A stretch of 64,000 bases of DNA from Neodiprion pinetum (taxonomy: Eukaryota; Arthropoda; Insecta; Hymenoptera; Diprionidae), in NCBI RefSeq assembly GCF_021155775.2, contig NC_060234.1:8566283-8630282 (forward strand), in the 5' to 3' direction. Below the pieces are notes generated by a model, which worked only from the letters and a program-made list of their open reading frames with translations, was not told the DNA's origin and ran no database searches. The position numbers and the translations under genes are program-made. Positions 10,700-23,769 of this stretch are shown one piece after another; within the stretch, counting starts at the first letter, position 1, and each line of letters opens with the position of its first letter.

Positions 10700-12073
10700 T
10701 TCCCAGAGAGCGTGCGACACGATGGCGGTCACGTGCCTCTTTATTGGGATACGCATGAGACAAGCATCGCGTGTCGGTAACGTAATTAGTATTTAGAGGG
10801 GGAGATATCCCCCTACCTGTCTGTCTGCAGCTTATGGACAGGTAGGATATTCCCGGTACACGTGACAAACGCCGGGCGCAGGTTGAATTTTGTCTTACCT
10901 GTCATACAAGCGATTGTGTGGAATTTTACAATACTCGCTGCTTCTCGCGTATCCTTGAATCCTGGAATTATCCGGGAAAACGCAAATTGTTCCTTAAGTT
11001 CTGGAGAAGTTCTGGAGTATTTTGGTTTATCCTGAAAGAGCTTATATTACAGATTTTTGACGGAAAAATGTGACAATTCATTTTGCATGTAAACTGATAT
11101 ATGTATGTACATTTTTTCATTCAACCCCTGATTGACTCATCACATCTTTGAAAATTTATGAGAAAACGAAATTAAGATACTAGAATTTTTCAATTAATTG
11201 TCCCGGAATTTCGTGGACACCCGGTACTCTCGGTAATGTGACGATGCAACTTTGGGGAAAAATTGATAATTCACAACTTTGTAGTTGGTTGGTCGATATA
11301 ATTCGGTAAGCCGTCGAAGAGTGAAACGTACTTCTATATTTTTCGAAATCAACTTTTTCTTCAATCACTTTTTTTTCCTCAGTGTTTCGTCATCATGTTA
11401 ACGCTATTGAACTTGAACCTCGTCAATACCGTACCAAAGACGAACGTACACTTTTATCGTGAAAAACTCTAATATAGTTACACGATCATCGTGGGGAAAA
11501 ATTGAAGAGGCAATTCCACTCAAGGGAGTTACGAATTTTTAACAGTTGGAAATCAAATAGTAAACCAAAGGAACTTAAATACGATTGAAATATTTTTTGA
11601 AACGACAAAGAATCGATCGGGATATAAATTGAATAATTGACAATCATTTGGAATCACTTGCAATCAAAGCGATTACCATTCATTTGCAATGATTTCCATT
11701 CGTTAGTAAATATTTATGGTGATTTATAATTTTTTATATTGATTTCCAATAAATTTCCAACGTTATAAACCATTTCCAGGGCCTGGTTGTGATTGTTTGA
11801 TATGCGGATATCACTGAACACCGCATACACGCTTGAAAATGATTGATAATCGGTGGATTTGATTATTGGAAATCAACGAAACTCATATGATCGGTTAGAA
11901 CTCAATGGAAATAAATTATTCTATTTAAAAATGAATGGATCGCTGCCCATGTGAAGAAAATAAACGAAAATATATCAATTTTTTCTTGTTTTTATGAAAA
12001 TTTGTGTAAATTTGTTACGTATTACATTTGGACCTGGAACTCAATTTGAAGAGACTCGAGAATATTTATTATC
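10700..12073. other. AT-rich non-coding DNA with diverged repeat remnants
   Basis: No coding sequence was recognised. At about 11222-11419 there is a possible very diverged copy of the GTAACGTTA-type MITE (GGTAATGTGACGATGCAA at the left, TGTTTCGTCATCATGTTAACG at the right). At 11640-11760 runs of ATTTGCAATGATTTCC-like words suggest an old tandem repeat. Confidence 0.35.
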
Positions 12074-12297
12074 GGTTGAAGTTCGTAACGTTAATGTGAA
12101 TAACAATGCCATTTCAGGAATAATCGTTATTTCGCAACTTAGAAATTACCCGAAATTCAGTAAACCGTATGTATAAATATAAAGCAGAACATACTCATAT
12201 TCATTTGCAAATTCAACTGTTTCGGTCATTTTGAATTTTCGAAATAGCAATTGCGTCTTTTCAATGTTTCGTCACGTTAACGTAACGAACTTCAACC
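12074..12297. mobile_element. Small MITE, GGTTGAAGTTCGTAACGTTA ends
   Basis: The element is 224 bp with inverted ends. The left end reads GGTTGAAGTTCGTAACGTTA. The right end read inward is GGTTGAAGTTCGTTACGTTA followed by ACGTGACGAAACATTG, so similarity extends about 35 bp. No coding capacity. Related copies lie at 44440-44640 and 46729-46916, with weaker matches near 8764 and 11222. Confidence 0.7.
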
Positions 12298-12299
12298 TT

Positions 12300-12938
12300 G
12301 TGGCACAATTTTTAACAATTAGCTACGCATGACTTACCAAGATTTATCATTGCGCAATCCCTTGTGATGTGAATTGTAATTATTTCAATTTTTCTCCCGC
12401 GGCCATAAACTATTTTAAATTGATTCTAAAAACGTAATCCTTCGTCAATTGTGGAAATAATGTACAATATTTAATTACTCGAAAAAATAAGTATCATACG
12501 CATAAAAATTGAGATGCTAGTGTTTTAAACTGATACATTTTCACAGTGATCAGACTTTGTTCTATTTTCTCTAAAGATTCACCTTGTCTGGTGCGTAAAA
12601 AGTGTTTCGCCTTATCGTCGTTTCATACTTGCTCATCGAATACATACAATAATATTGCAAAGATAAGTTATAATTAAAAATATTTCTCTCCAGACGATGG
12701 AACGTAAAAATGAGCGAAACTTGCTACGTAGCCACGACGTTATCAGAATAATTCAAACTTATACTTGCTCATGTATAACATTATATTGCAATAATTATGT
12801 AATCGAGCAACGCGTTAACGTTTATTTTTTTCCTGGATGTTGTTTTAACTTACGATACAGGAATGTCCTCTTATTTATGATCATAGTTTCCGATTCTTTC
12901 ATTTTGTGGAATTCTATAGCTTCACGCGTCTATATACA

Positions 12939-12970
<32 letters not shown>

Positions 12971-15900
12971 GTGTATATGTAACAAACTATCCGGTCGACT
13001 TTATACATTACGCGTAAATGTAAAGTAATACTGCTCATAACTATATACGCGCGTTGAGTTGCGGTTTAATTGCGTTGTTTACGATACCGTCACACATGTA
13101 TGTATGTATGTTTGTATATATATATGTATAATGTATAATACAAACCAGAACTGAATTTTCACTCTGAACCCCGTGTATTATTATACTTACTGTATAATAA
13201 TGAATAAACGTGTACAACGTGATGTTGCATCTACTATACGGAGAATTATTGCAGGATATTCAGCACAAGTGTTTAGCAATACTTAGTTGAGTGTCTTTTG
13301 TACATCCATATATATATTACATTGTGTACCATACTTGACACAATCATCAGTATTATAACAATCGATAATAGAAACTAAAAATGAATTCGGTGAAAATTCA
13401 TTAAAAATTTCTATTTCTTTGATAAACTTTTTTCTTCTACTGAAAAGCTCCTCATACCGAGTGACTTGATTTTTCGAAGTATCATTCGATCGTGTCTCAT
13501 TTGTGTCCATATACCTATAGAGACAGGTTGCGATTTTTTTGCAATTTTTGCATCCCACGCCTAGTGATAACGATTGGCGACATTTGCTTGTTTTACAACT
13601 ACTGTTTTTTTAACGTTAGCTAACGCTTTTGAAAAGTTTATTGGCAAATGGATTCGTTAACTGATAATGGCAGAAATACCATTTACAGTCACGTCCTGAT
13701 CAATTTATTTCTACTTTATTATGATTAGTCATCATTGATTATCAATACACATTAACATGTCTATTAAAACGTGAATTCGTTATTCATTGAGTATTAAATA
13801 CATTATATACTGTCTATCTTTTTAAATCCACCCAATAAACATTATATCCGCTAACGTATTATTATTGATCAATTCATGCATTATTAATACCTCCTTTAAA
13901 AGAAAATTTCTCATTATTCTGAAGCAGGCGGCGTGTTGGCTTTAAGGACGCACTTCGAATTTCCTACGTTAACTAACGCTTGCCTGGAATACCTACTACT
14001 ATAGGGTAATGTTTGACAACGTTTCTCTAAATGGCATACCCCTGTTTCAGCGTTAGCTAATACTTGAATGACCTGTTATGGGCTCGCTGAAGCCCAAACC
14101 AAAGGACAGAGTTAGTCCAGGGGCCGACCCCAGCTGTTGCTTTCTCTCTCTTATTACGACTTCAGCTCGGTCCACAAACGGCGCAGTTTGCCTCTATAAG
14201 TCTATACTTGTACCACTGACAATTTCGTTTCTACCCTTCAGAATGATAAGATATTGTAACGAGTACTGTTAGGCTTGCGAGTATCTACCAAATAACAAAA
14301 TTATAATTTATCGCTCGTTAAAACTTTGTTGCATTTGAAACATCCATGCTACTTACCACGTTTTTGTCGGCTTCGAAATTTTTTAAGCAGTATGACTTGC
14401 TGTGTTTTTCCCATCAATCGGCTCCCGAACCCGGTAAACAGTTGCAGTTTAAAAAAGTAGGTAAGACGCGGTTAAAGTTTTCCAAAAAGTCATCGAGTTC
14501 CTCATTTTTATAAAAAGCTGACAGCGATATAGAAAGAAGTTTGATAGTAGATTGAAATACGAAGCGCGCGATATTAACATTCCTAATTGGATATGAAAGG
14601 TACGACACCTTGAAGCGTGTCATAAATAGTTGCTACAATTTTTCGATATACTACCAAACGAAGTGCCAAAAAAAAGAAAAAAAAAAAACCCCAAGCTTTT
14701 GCATACACAGTACGAGAAATCACGTCAAGTTCTCAGATGCAAGTTGCCTGAGACTTGACGATCGGTACAGGATTTCAGAAGTAGGTAAGTGAGTAAGTAA
14801 GTAGGTAATAAATCGTCCATGAAAATGAACATGAATATTTTTTGAATTTAATCAACTCACTTGGATGAAGTCGATCAAGCATCGATAATTTATTCCTTGC
14901 GGTCAAATTCAGATATTGAGAGTTTCCAAGAACAGTTAAGAAATCCAAACGATCGCTTAGTAGCTATGCATACTTTCGTATAGAACTAGTTAATCCGTCA
15001 TTTTGACAAATATTTAAAACCCAAGGCAAATCTCGAACTCGAAGATTGCGAATTAAGTTGCAGGGACTATGAGTGAAAACGGCACCATCAATATTTGGCT
15101 CGTCGGTTGGATTCCATACGATTCTCGGCTACGGTTGTCAAAGATGGAATACCTCTTAAGAACCTATCATGTCCTAAACATCGACTGTCCGCAAGCATTC
15201 GATCGGGGAATCCGTTGATCTATTGGAACAGCCAACATATTTTCCAAGGTCAAATGCTTGCCCAGCACAGGGGTCGCTTGGTTGGAAACCCGATGTCGCA
15301 AGGGTGGATCCACTTGCCGTTACTTATCTGTGGAAGTGACCTGCAGACACAGAAACAGGACGTTCGATATCCAGGAGTGAATGTATTACACTTGAAAATA
15401 TGTAAGCCAAACTTCGTCAGGACGGATATGGGCCTTGACTCGTTATTATTAGTTTTTTGAAAGAATGGCTAATCCTAATCTTCCGTTAGTTTTCTTAAAA
15501 TTGGAGTGTTTATTGATACATTTGGTAACTGAGTTTAAGTAAAATTGAACTGAGAGAAAAATTGGTCTATTTAACTTAGGACAGAGCCACCTGATGTCTA
15601 ATTTTCAACCAATTCGCATGAAAGAAGTGAGGTTTTTAGTAAAGTTAGGTTGAAGTTATTCCTGGAAAATGTCTATTTTTTGTGTGGAAAGCCGGGAGAT
15701 GTTAGAGAATTTGATATGCCATTGACACGCTGTGCAAGCTTTGGACTCATTAATTTTCGAACGTACCACGTGGGGGGATTCAACCAGGGATTAAAAACAA
15801 GGAAATTGCACATCGGCACTTATTTTAACTCTCGTCAGATTTTTTATATGCATTGTTATATTTGTGATCAACTTTGGAGGCTTTGGTTCATCTATTATGA

Positions 15901-16670
15901 TAAACCAGTGATATTTCGGGGCTTCGTGCTGTGTAGGCCGAATGAAGAATTTCCTAGATTACTTGGATTGGCAATCGTTCATCATGCGTATGCATAAGTG
16001 CATTCAGATTGATGGACAACATTTTGAGCACATGTTAAAATAAATTAATTAAAAAAAGTACTAACTTTGCTACCAAGATTTATTCTCCTTCAATTACTGG
16101 TTTCAATATCACCTTCCATGCAGTGAGTAAGAAAATAGGCAGTGCCCATTGAAAAAAACATTGCTACCACAGAAATCTCAAAAGATATAACCTTTGGATA
16201 ACATTCACTGGAAAAACTTTGTTTGCTCCATTAGATGCCATAAACTTTTGCGAGTAATGTTTTTCTGTATCAACAATCATGACCAGATTATTCAGAGTAG
16301 CAGAGTGAAATGGACTACTTTGTATAAACATTGGTCCGGCTCGTCGGGACATCCATTTAGCACTTAAAAACCCACCTGTTAGTATCATATTCGGGTATAC
16401 AAAATATTGTGCGTAAATTATTATTAATCCTAACTGCGAATGACAGCGTGGCTCAAAGATATAGGTACTTGTATCGCATGAATTCCTCTGAACAAGAATT
16501 GTGCAACTGATGGAGAAATCTATTTTAAGCCGGTTGTTATCTCGAAAGGTGGATTTTTGAATTGCATCAAGTGGTTGCGTAGATGATATTTGAATACACT
16601 TGAATTAGCCGGGTCAGAAAATACTCTGCGCGATTCTCTGCATTTGTTTGTACGTCGTTATTGCAGGATG
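12300..16670. other. Non-coding DNA with unrecognised open frames
   Basis: AT-rich, with an (AT)n run at 12939-12965 and TATG repeats near 13097. Between 13955 and 14270 there are GC-richer patches including a GGGCT-CGCTGA-AGCCC hairpin at 14090. Open frames at 15095-15460 (121 codons) and 15650-15997 (115 codons) on the plus strand have mixed composition but match no family I recognise. They lack clear splice signals in frame. They may be old transposon remnants. Confidence 0.35.
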
Positions 16671-16674
16671 GTAA

Positions 16675-17011
16675 TGAATCATGGAGTTCATCTGTGTCTT
16701 TTAAGAGAAACGAGTGACTGATATACTCTTCAGCCTGTGCTTTTGACGGGAAGGTCCCAATTTAACGTAGGAATGAGCCAGATTTCAACATTCAAGACAT
16801 CAGTCACGTATGGGATGTCTTGGTTATTCACTTTCATCTTGGGGCAGGTTGTGAGGTCGAGTCTGCACGTGTATGCTAAGCTTTCCAGTATCATCGCCTT
16901 AGTTTTTGAGCCATTCAGTTGGAGTCTATTTTCAGTCAACCAGGATACGACAGCTTCTGCGTCGCGAGTAAACGTTGCAACATCCTTTTCAAAATCATAT
17001 GGAAAGCTGTG
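16675..17011 (-). pseudogene. LINE (non-LTR retrotransposon) reverse transcriptase fragment
   Basis: On the minus strand the frame ending near 16730 contains DAEAVVSWLTENRLQLNGSK, then KTKAMIL, CPKMKVNN..IPYV and PTLNW. This succession is typical of the end of the reverse transcriptase palm and thumb in Jockey/CR1-type LINEs (N-G/R-L-x-L-N-x-x-K-T-K, then the TLNW.xHV block). Immediately downstream the frame hits a stop, but RVYQSLVSLKRHR-like residues continue, so the copy is broken. Catalytic FADD-type residues would lie upstream and are absent. Upstream (above 17011) the translation no longer resembles a reverse transcriptase. The fragment is dead and 5'-truncated. Confidence 0.8.
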
Positions 17012-17369
17012 ACGGGTTTCAGTCGTTACAAATAAATGGCGGGGATGGAAGTATGAAAGAACGGTGCGAGAAAGACAAGAGTGACGAAGTGGACTGAAAT
17101 AAAGTGACGTGGTTAGGATATCGATTTTTGAAAAACGGCACGGATGGGTACAAATGGAGCACAAGCGATTGCCACCGACGAAAAGAATTTATTTCAACGT
17201 CGAGTGACAAATTTACATTGGTCTGGTTATGTCCAAAATTCGTTTTCGATCATGTATGTAGGTACGTACATACATAGTACGGGGCATGACATGAAAATCA
17301 TTACCAGTTGTGCGTACCTCTATCTCTATCTCTGGATGTACAAATAGAACTTCGTCTTTCTGTCCTAAA

Positions 17370-17845
17370 TGCGCTTATAACTCCAGAACTACCGATCCAA
17401 TTTAGATTCTTTTCAGGGTGCCGTACCTCAAAAGGAAAAGACGGAACCATTATACGATCACTTCGTTGTTCATCCGTCTGTCTGTCAATCCGTTCGTCCG
17501 TTTAGATCCTTTTTCTCAGGAACGGGAAGAGGTATCAAGTTGAAATTAGTATCAATTACTACGGTCCCACGAAGGTGTAAAAATTTGGAGCTTCCAAGTC
17601 AACGGAGTCAAAAGATACGCGGCTATTTATGTATGTCACACATATTTTGATACTCCCAAACTGACTTATCCAAACCTATAAAGTACTTTGCGATGACCTA
17701 GAATAGTGAAATTTTGAGAGAAGCAAGGTCTTACAGCACAAGTAAAGGAAAAGGTCCGAAAATAGTTTATTTGTAGTCATATCACATGAAAATAATAATT
17801 ATGTTTGTACGGAACTCTCAGGGTCCGTGTTTTTTTTTTTACTAT
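17370..17845 (+). repeat. Widespread insect-type interspersed repeat
   Basis: The sequence contains AGGGTGCCGTACCTCAAAAG, then GAAAAGACGGAACC, a CCGTCTGTCTGTC run, CCTTTTTCTCAGGAACGG and finally TTTGTACGGAACTCTCAGGG before a T-run. I remember this order of blocks from a repeat common in many insect genomes, where it ends in a TTTGTACGGAACCCTC motif. Assigning it to a class (SINE or LINE tail) needs a repeat library. It lies about 360 bp from the LINE fragment and may belong to the same insertion. Confidence 0.65.
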
Positions 17846-17849
17846 GGAT

Positions 17850-20800
17850 AGTTACATCGTCTGACTAGGTTTTAGACTATATTTTGTTGTAACCAGATCA
17901 ACAGTTTTGGAGATATAACGATACTTCTCATAAACCAAGTCGTAATAGGCTTACAAACTTATGCGAACACTGACTTAACTTTCACACGTAGAGAAAAGTT
18001 ATGTTTAAGAGTTTTGAAGGTCTCGACGAGCTCTGCAAAAAAATCCGTGAGAGCATATGGCTATGCGTAATAGTTTTGCCGCAAGAAGTATTTGAAAATA
18101 GTCGCGGGTGGAGCTGCAACGGACTGCTAGTATTTTACGTACCAAAAATATTTACATGTTCCTATCTTTTAACGATAAATAAAATGATAAAACGTCTGAA
18201 TAAGAACTTAGGAAGCCAGAAGAAGTCGTTCAATTAAAATTCCCATCAATGTTACTTGCAACGCTAATGATTGCGAACACGAATGAAACTAAAGAACATT
18301 CCAATACCATATGCAGTAACGGAAATGACACTGGGCGAATTAGAATAATGCAAACTAAGATATGGATAGTTTGAAAAAAGGTCTTGTTATCCAGAACATT
18401 GAAAATTTCCAAACACTTGAAGATTCCTAGAAATTACTCGGAAAATTAATCTTTATACAAGCTTACCTTCAGACTGGATAAAAATCGATTTATCCAAGTA
18501 TCGTGCAAGAGATGTTCGTTATCAATTACATTCGCTTGTTACAACAGATACTGGTATGTAAAATTTATGCAATGTTCTTCAGCCAATTTTCGAGGATCGG
18601 GTTACGAATGAACAAAAAACCCCAGATTTTTCATCATTTGCACGTTATAATTATAAAATTATTTTTCAAATTTTTATTCATTTCACAGCTTATCGGAATT
18701 TGCTGAGATTCGTTTCTATTACGTGTATCAGGGACATTGTTTTACTGGTATTCACTGTCATTGGCATTTTCCCTGGTTTGCCAAGTTTTTATTCAGACGT
18801 TACAGTATTGCCCGATTATCCCCAATACCCCCTCCCCCCTTACCGCCAAAATGTTGTGCTTACATTTTTACGTCGCCTGTCGCATCGTTCTCAGAATAAT
18901 AATCTGTACAATCTCCCCTCTGCTCAAACATTTGCTAGAGATAAACTTGTGCTTTTGTTCGCGAATTGCTTGTTTGGTTTTTCGTTGCTCCTTTAAGCCT
19001 GCTCGAAGAGGAAACTTCACCAAAAGTGAGTGAAGATGCTGATTATACCGCGATGAATCATTATCGGCCATGGGTCTCACCGTTTAGACTCTGGGACGAC
19101 TGGTTTTCTCTTGGCGGTAACAATCTCTCGTACACTTTTTAACCACATCGTCATTTCGAGTATAGTGTAAAAACGCATGTATTCGCAACGCGTGTAGCAC
19201 GTGTATCATTATTTACACACGGTATTCATGTGTCGTATCTGTGTTTGCAGATACGCGTGTTAATATAAGACACGCTTCGGGTATAAATTTTACGATGACT
19301 TCATTAGCGAGTAGATACTATTCGGTAATCACGGTTTTAGACTTCTTTACCTCCTTTTTTTTTATACCGTCTATGGAGTTTTGTTCCGTGTATGTTGCTT
19401 TCCGTTTAGATTACATGCCATAGGTTTATAGAATATCTCACCTTGCACTCCGATGCTGGTCGTAAAATTCAAGAAATTAGTATTCCAAATAATCCATCGG
19501 GTTCATTTTGGAATTTTGACATATTTTCCCGCCTCATCGCATCACTACAAAAGGAAAGTTGAATTCTGGATCTGAAAGACTTGGAAGAGTGAAGGAATTT
19601 CGAAAATCAACAAAGTTAGTCACAATCCTGAGAGAACTGATGATTAAATCCATATATCCGAATCCTGTGACGTGAAAATTGCTCAAATCGTATCGTCAAT
19701 ATAATTAGTTTGAACACACGCGATGTAGATAAATTGTTGAGAATACTTTATTGTTAATTCTTCGTGTAAGCAATTAGACTTGATTATTCAATGAACGATC
19801 AGCTTTATACCTATAATACAGAACTGAATTTCGTTGATCAATTATACCAGCAATATCCGTTAGAAATCTTAAATCCGCTGTTAAAATTGAGCAAACCTGT
19901 AATAATAATAGTGACATCGCAACCGACGACTTCACGTTTAATTCAATAATTACGCAACTAAATTCTATCGTAATTAACTGTAACGTGAATATAAATTAGA
20001 TCTACCGTAAATGCATGCATACGTACCTGTACATGGATAAAAAATAAATTAAAGTAGGTCCAACAGAGTTAGAGAGCGACATGATGGGTTGGTCGATTTT
20101 TTTTACACGACCAAATAAGGATCGTATGTTGAAGCCGCAAGTAGACGGAATACGGCGTTGCGACGTTTGCAGATCTTGGTACAGATTAATTAAATGGTTA
20201 TGTGCTCACTTCGTTAACTTTTACAATTCCAAGTTGGCGTGCGCCACTTTTCTTTTTCGTCGCTTCGAGTGCCAGCAGCATTCTATCCGCAATTCACAAT
20301 GTAAACGTGGGCATAATTGGGGGCATTTATGATTATTCATTTATTCAGGTCTAGGCGAAAAGGTAAACTTGTATAATCACACGGTCAACGAGAGATTGAT
20401 TTTACTAAAATCTAGGCACCGACTGCTCAATCAATTCTACTGATGGAATTCACTCGAAGGAGACAGATTTTCAAATCCAGATTAGGGTACTCCATCGGGC
20501 GCTAAGAAATCTTGACAGAGTTTTCTGAATACTTGTGGTCGATTTTTATGCAACTTTAGTACAATTTTGAAAATTTTTCCTCAGGTTTAAATAAATTTTA
20601 CTCGAATTCTACGTGGCTTTAACCGTTTTCATGGGAATTCTTATGAGATTTCGGGAATTTTTACGGGAATTACCTTGAGGTTTTGCAAATTTGTGGTATA
20701 AGATTTTCCTGAGTTTTCTACGGGGCTTTGAGATTTTTTTCAACGACTTTTGCGGTAATCTTTAAATTATTCCACTTTAATTGATTTTGGTATATCTTGA

Positions 20801-21880
20801 AATATGAAAAAGTTGCCACGAATGACCACTTAACGGTTAGGCAGAAAATGTATCTGTTCATGGTCATTCGACGACAAATTCAAAGACGTGATTACATAAA
20901 ATTTGAGAATTTCAGTTAGCGCAAATAACCATAAAACTTTGAGCATTTCACCCGAATGTGCCGAATAAACGTATGCCTCTGTATGGTAAGGAGTGAGTAC
21001 GCATGTAGCAGTTGGAGTGACTCACGAAATTGAAATTGGAGTAGAGAAGACAGAGCAGCGAGAGATGCGGTAAGTAAGTTACAAGTATATATTATCTGGG
21101 TTTCGGTGAAGTTTCGCAATGTGCGCAACTTTGCAGAGGTCATTTGGTTGCGTCCCAGATCAATGCAAACCATCTTTGGCTGGTTCCATGGCCTCTGTAT
21201 GAATTAAGGTCAGGTAGTGATCCCATCCTTACCGACCGAGCAAACTCACCCTTCTTCATCTTGTATTAAATAAACAACCGAACGGAAAAGGTTCCAGTTT
21301 CGACGCTGCGTCGCTGTTATGTAGCGGAATTGAGGAAAGTTACTCGTTTCCCGAAAATCGTCAAAATACTGTGCTCAGCGTTCATTGGTTGGCCGTGCGA
21401 CGAGCCGATCGTGAAAGTATCTTCTGTTTACGAAATTATTGTAATTCCTAGTTCTCGTCGACCTCAATGTTACACGAAAACAGTCTCATGATACTCTTCG
21501 TTCTTTCCAGAATTGTACAAAGCATCTCAACCATTCGCTTTTTGGCCCCTGAAATGTGGGAAATGCAGGAACGGTGTCAAAAAAGCATATATTTTTTTGA
21601 CGATCTTCGGGACATTAGTAACTTTTCTGAATTCCGCTACGAAAGAGCGACGCACCGTCGAAATTTGAACCCTTTCCGTTCGTTTGTTTATTTAATACAG
21701 GAAGAAGAGGTGTGAGTTTGCTCGGTCGGTAAGGGTAGGAGTACTACATAACCTTAATGTTTTTACCCCGTCGGTGACTCTCTCGAGCAGAACGTGGACG
21801 AAACAACGGCTATGTAAGGAAGAAAACGTAATCAATGCACAGATGATTTCGCGGCTTGACCTCGCCCTAAACCTTGCTTA
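17850..21880. other. AT-rich non-coding DNA
   Basis: Only chance open frames were seen. At 18660-18740 an acceptor-like tttcatttcacag precedes a short open stretch, but no coding match was recognised. At 20600-20760 several GGGAATTTT..CGGGAATT words suggest an old repeat. Confidence 0.4.
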
Positions 21881-21881
21881 A

Positions 21882-22610
21882 AATGACTCTACATAAAAGT
21901 TGTGGTTTTTTGTTAGCTTTCGAGAGGAATTGTTGAAAAAATGTTTACGTTCCGGTAACGCGGATTTTTTACCAAAAAAGGAAGAAATAATTTTTTTCAT
22001 TCAAAAAGGACCCTTTGTTTTTGCTGAAAAAATTACAGAGTCTTCCAATATGTGTGACAATATCGCCAAAAAATCGCCAGAGTGGCACGGATCGAGGTTC
22101 TAGGGTAAAAAAAATTAAGCCACACAAATTCGGTAGAGGTTCCAGGATAAAAAAATTAATTTCTGTGGCTTAATTTTTTCAGATTTTTTGATTCATTATT
22201 TGAGAAATTGCCGTTTTTTTTTCAAATGAATATATCTCGGAAACTTGAAGTAACTGAAAAAAAAATGACTCTACATAAAAGTTGTAGTTTTTTGTTAGCT
22301 TTCGAGAGAAAGTTTTGAAAAAATTTTTACGTTCCGGTAACGCGGATTTTTACCAAAAAAGGAAGAAAATATTTTTTTTATTCAAAAAGAACCCTTTTTT
22401 TGCTGAAAAATCACAGAGTCTTCCAATATGTGTGACAATATCGCCAAAAAATCGCCAGAGTGGCACGGATCGAGGTTCTAGGGTAAAAAAAATTAACTTA
22501 AAACTTTTATGTAGAGTCATTTTTTTCAGTTACTTCAAGTTTCCGAGATATATTCATTTGAAAAAAAACGGCAATTTCTCAAATAATGAATTAAAAAATC
22601 TGAAAAAATT
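21882..22610. repeat. Scrambled direct and inverted repeat cluster
   Basis: Unit A (AATGACTCTACATAAAAGTT to the GGTTCTAGGGTAAAAA end) occurs twice in the same direction, at 21882-22117 and 22264-22496. Unit B (22172-22263, ATATCTCGGAAACTTGAAGT) plus the start of A recurs inverted at 22502-22610. A 16-bp perfect inverted repeat built on TTAAGCCACA and TGTGGCTTAA lies between the first A copy and B. The inverted B copy continues into the host repeat R (see 22502-22690). No intact coding frame. The open frames in both A copies translate alike only because the DNA is duplicated. Confidence 0.85.
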
Positions 22611-22690
22611 CACATAGAGTACCTTTTAGTAGTACTTTGATACAACCAATTATGGGGCAGATCTGAGATGGTCGAAAATAAATATATATA
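22502..22690 (+). repeat. Interspersed repeat R, copy 1
   Basis: This is a copy of an unnamed repeat with the core ATTCACATAGAGTACC, TTTTAGTAGTACT, CAACCAATTATGG and CAGATCTGAGATGG. Related copies lie at 44030-44220 and, split by the palindromic element, at 39430-39485 plus 41954-42060. This copy is uninterrupted, so it shows the empty site of the palindrome insertion. Confidence 0.75.
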
Positions 22691-23769
22691 CGTATACCAG
22701 GATCAACAACACCTGCTGAATTAAATAAACGTACACCTACGCTCGAAGAAACCTTGTATTTTTGTATAATATTTGGGACATTCTGCGTGAGACGAATCAA
22801 TCGGTCACTTGTCGAATAATACTCACTTTTTTTTACACTACACCGGTCGCATTTTCAATCTCTCTTAGTTCTTAATCAATATACATATATTGCTGATATT
22901 ATTAATCAACTTTTTTGTCAAGGGATTATTTTCGATTACTCCAATGTTGTTGTGCAAAATTCATAGAAATATTTATTTACCATATGTATATTGATGTCAT
23001 TTTCGAAAGGTTTTTACGAAAAGTAATTTTAAACTTTGTTGTCGGTATAAAGTTGATTTCCGAAACTTTTGCTTCAAAAGTATGTAACTAGTTACAGACT
23101 TGGAGGAATATGGAGGATAAAAAAAAATACCGAAATACGTTGCGAATAATTTTAAATGCTCGGGGATTTTTGTAATATGTTTGTTCGCTAAAATTCATCA
23201 GTCAGCGGGGAAGAATTTGTTTCAATTGAAGTTAATAATGGTCGAAGCGTTGTTTATCTTCTTGCACGTAAACGGTGTGAAAATCGGTAAGTTTTTATTC
23301 GTTAACATTTTTACGCGAATACACCGTTCATGCGCATGCATGTAACAACATATATCAGTATACATATATACCTAAATATTTATGCAATACATTACACGTG
23401 TGCTGTATTATATCTGACTGGCGTATTTTTACATCCATTAACGAAGGAACCTTTCGGTAGGAAAAAATAGTTCGCATGCGATGGCAAGAAACGCAGTGAA
23501 AAAGGCATGAATGTTTGTAAAAAAGTTGGATGGGAAATGAAAATAAATAAATTTCAACGAAAATAAATAAAAGTCGGCACGACTTCCACGTGCCATGATC
23601 GTCGTCTCTCTTATACGTTTTCTAACGGGCACTCGGCCAATCCTCCAACGTATAGACGATACTTGTACTTCGTACGATTTTCGTTTTGGCTCCGATATTA
23701 TATCATACATATCTACGTTAGGGTTTAGGTGGTTCTTGCTTGGGTCATGTCGGAATTTCTTCTCCCTCA
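22691..23769. other. AT-rich non-coding DNA
   Basis: No gene or repeat was recognised with confidence. A 157-codon open frame on the minus strand at 23438-23911 has a Phe/Lys-rich translation, runs into the hairpin arm below, and is probably fortuitous. Confidence 0.35.

Noticed and set aside
10502..10868. Open frames of about 60-110 codons on both strands across the CT tract
   Set aside because: They are created by the CT dinucleotide repeat, which has no stops in several frames, and translate to Ser-Leu or Arg-Glu repeats.
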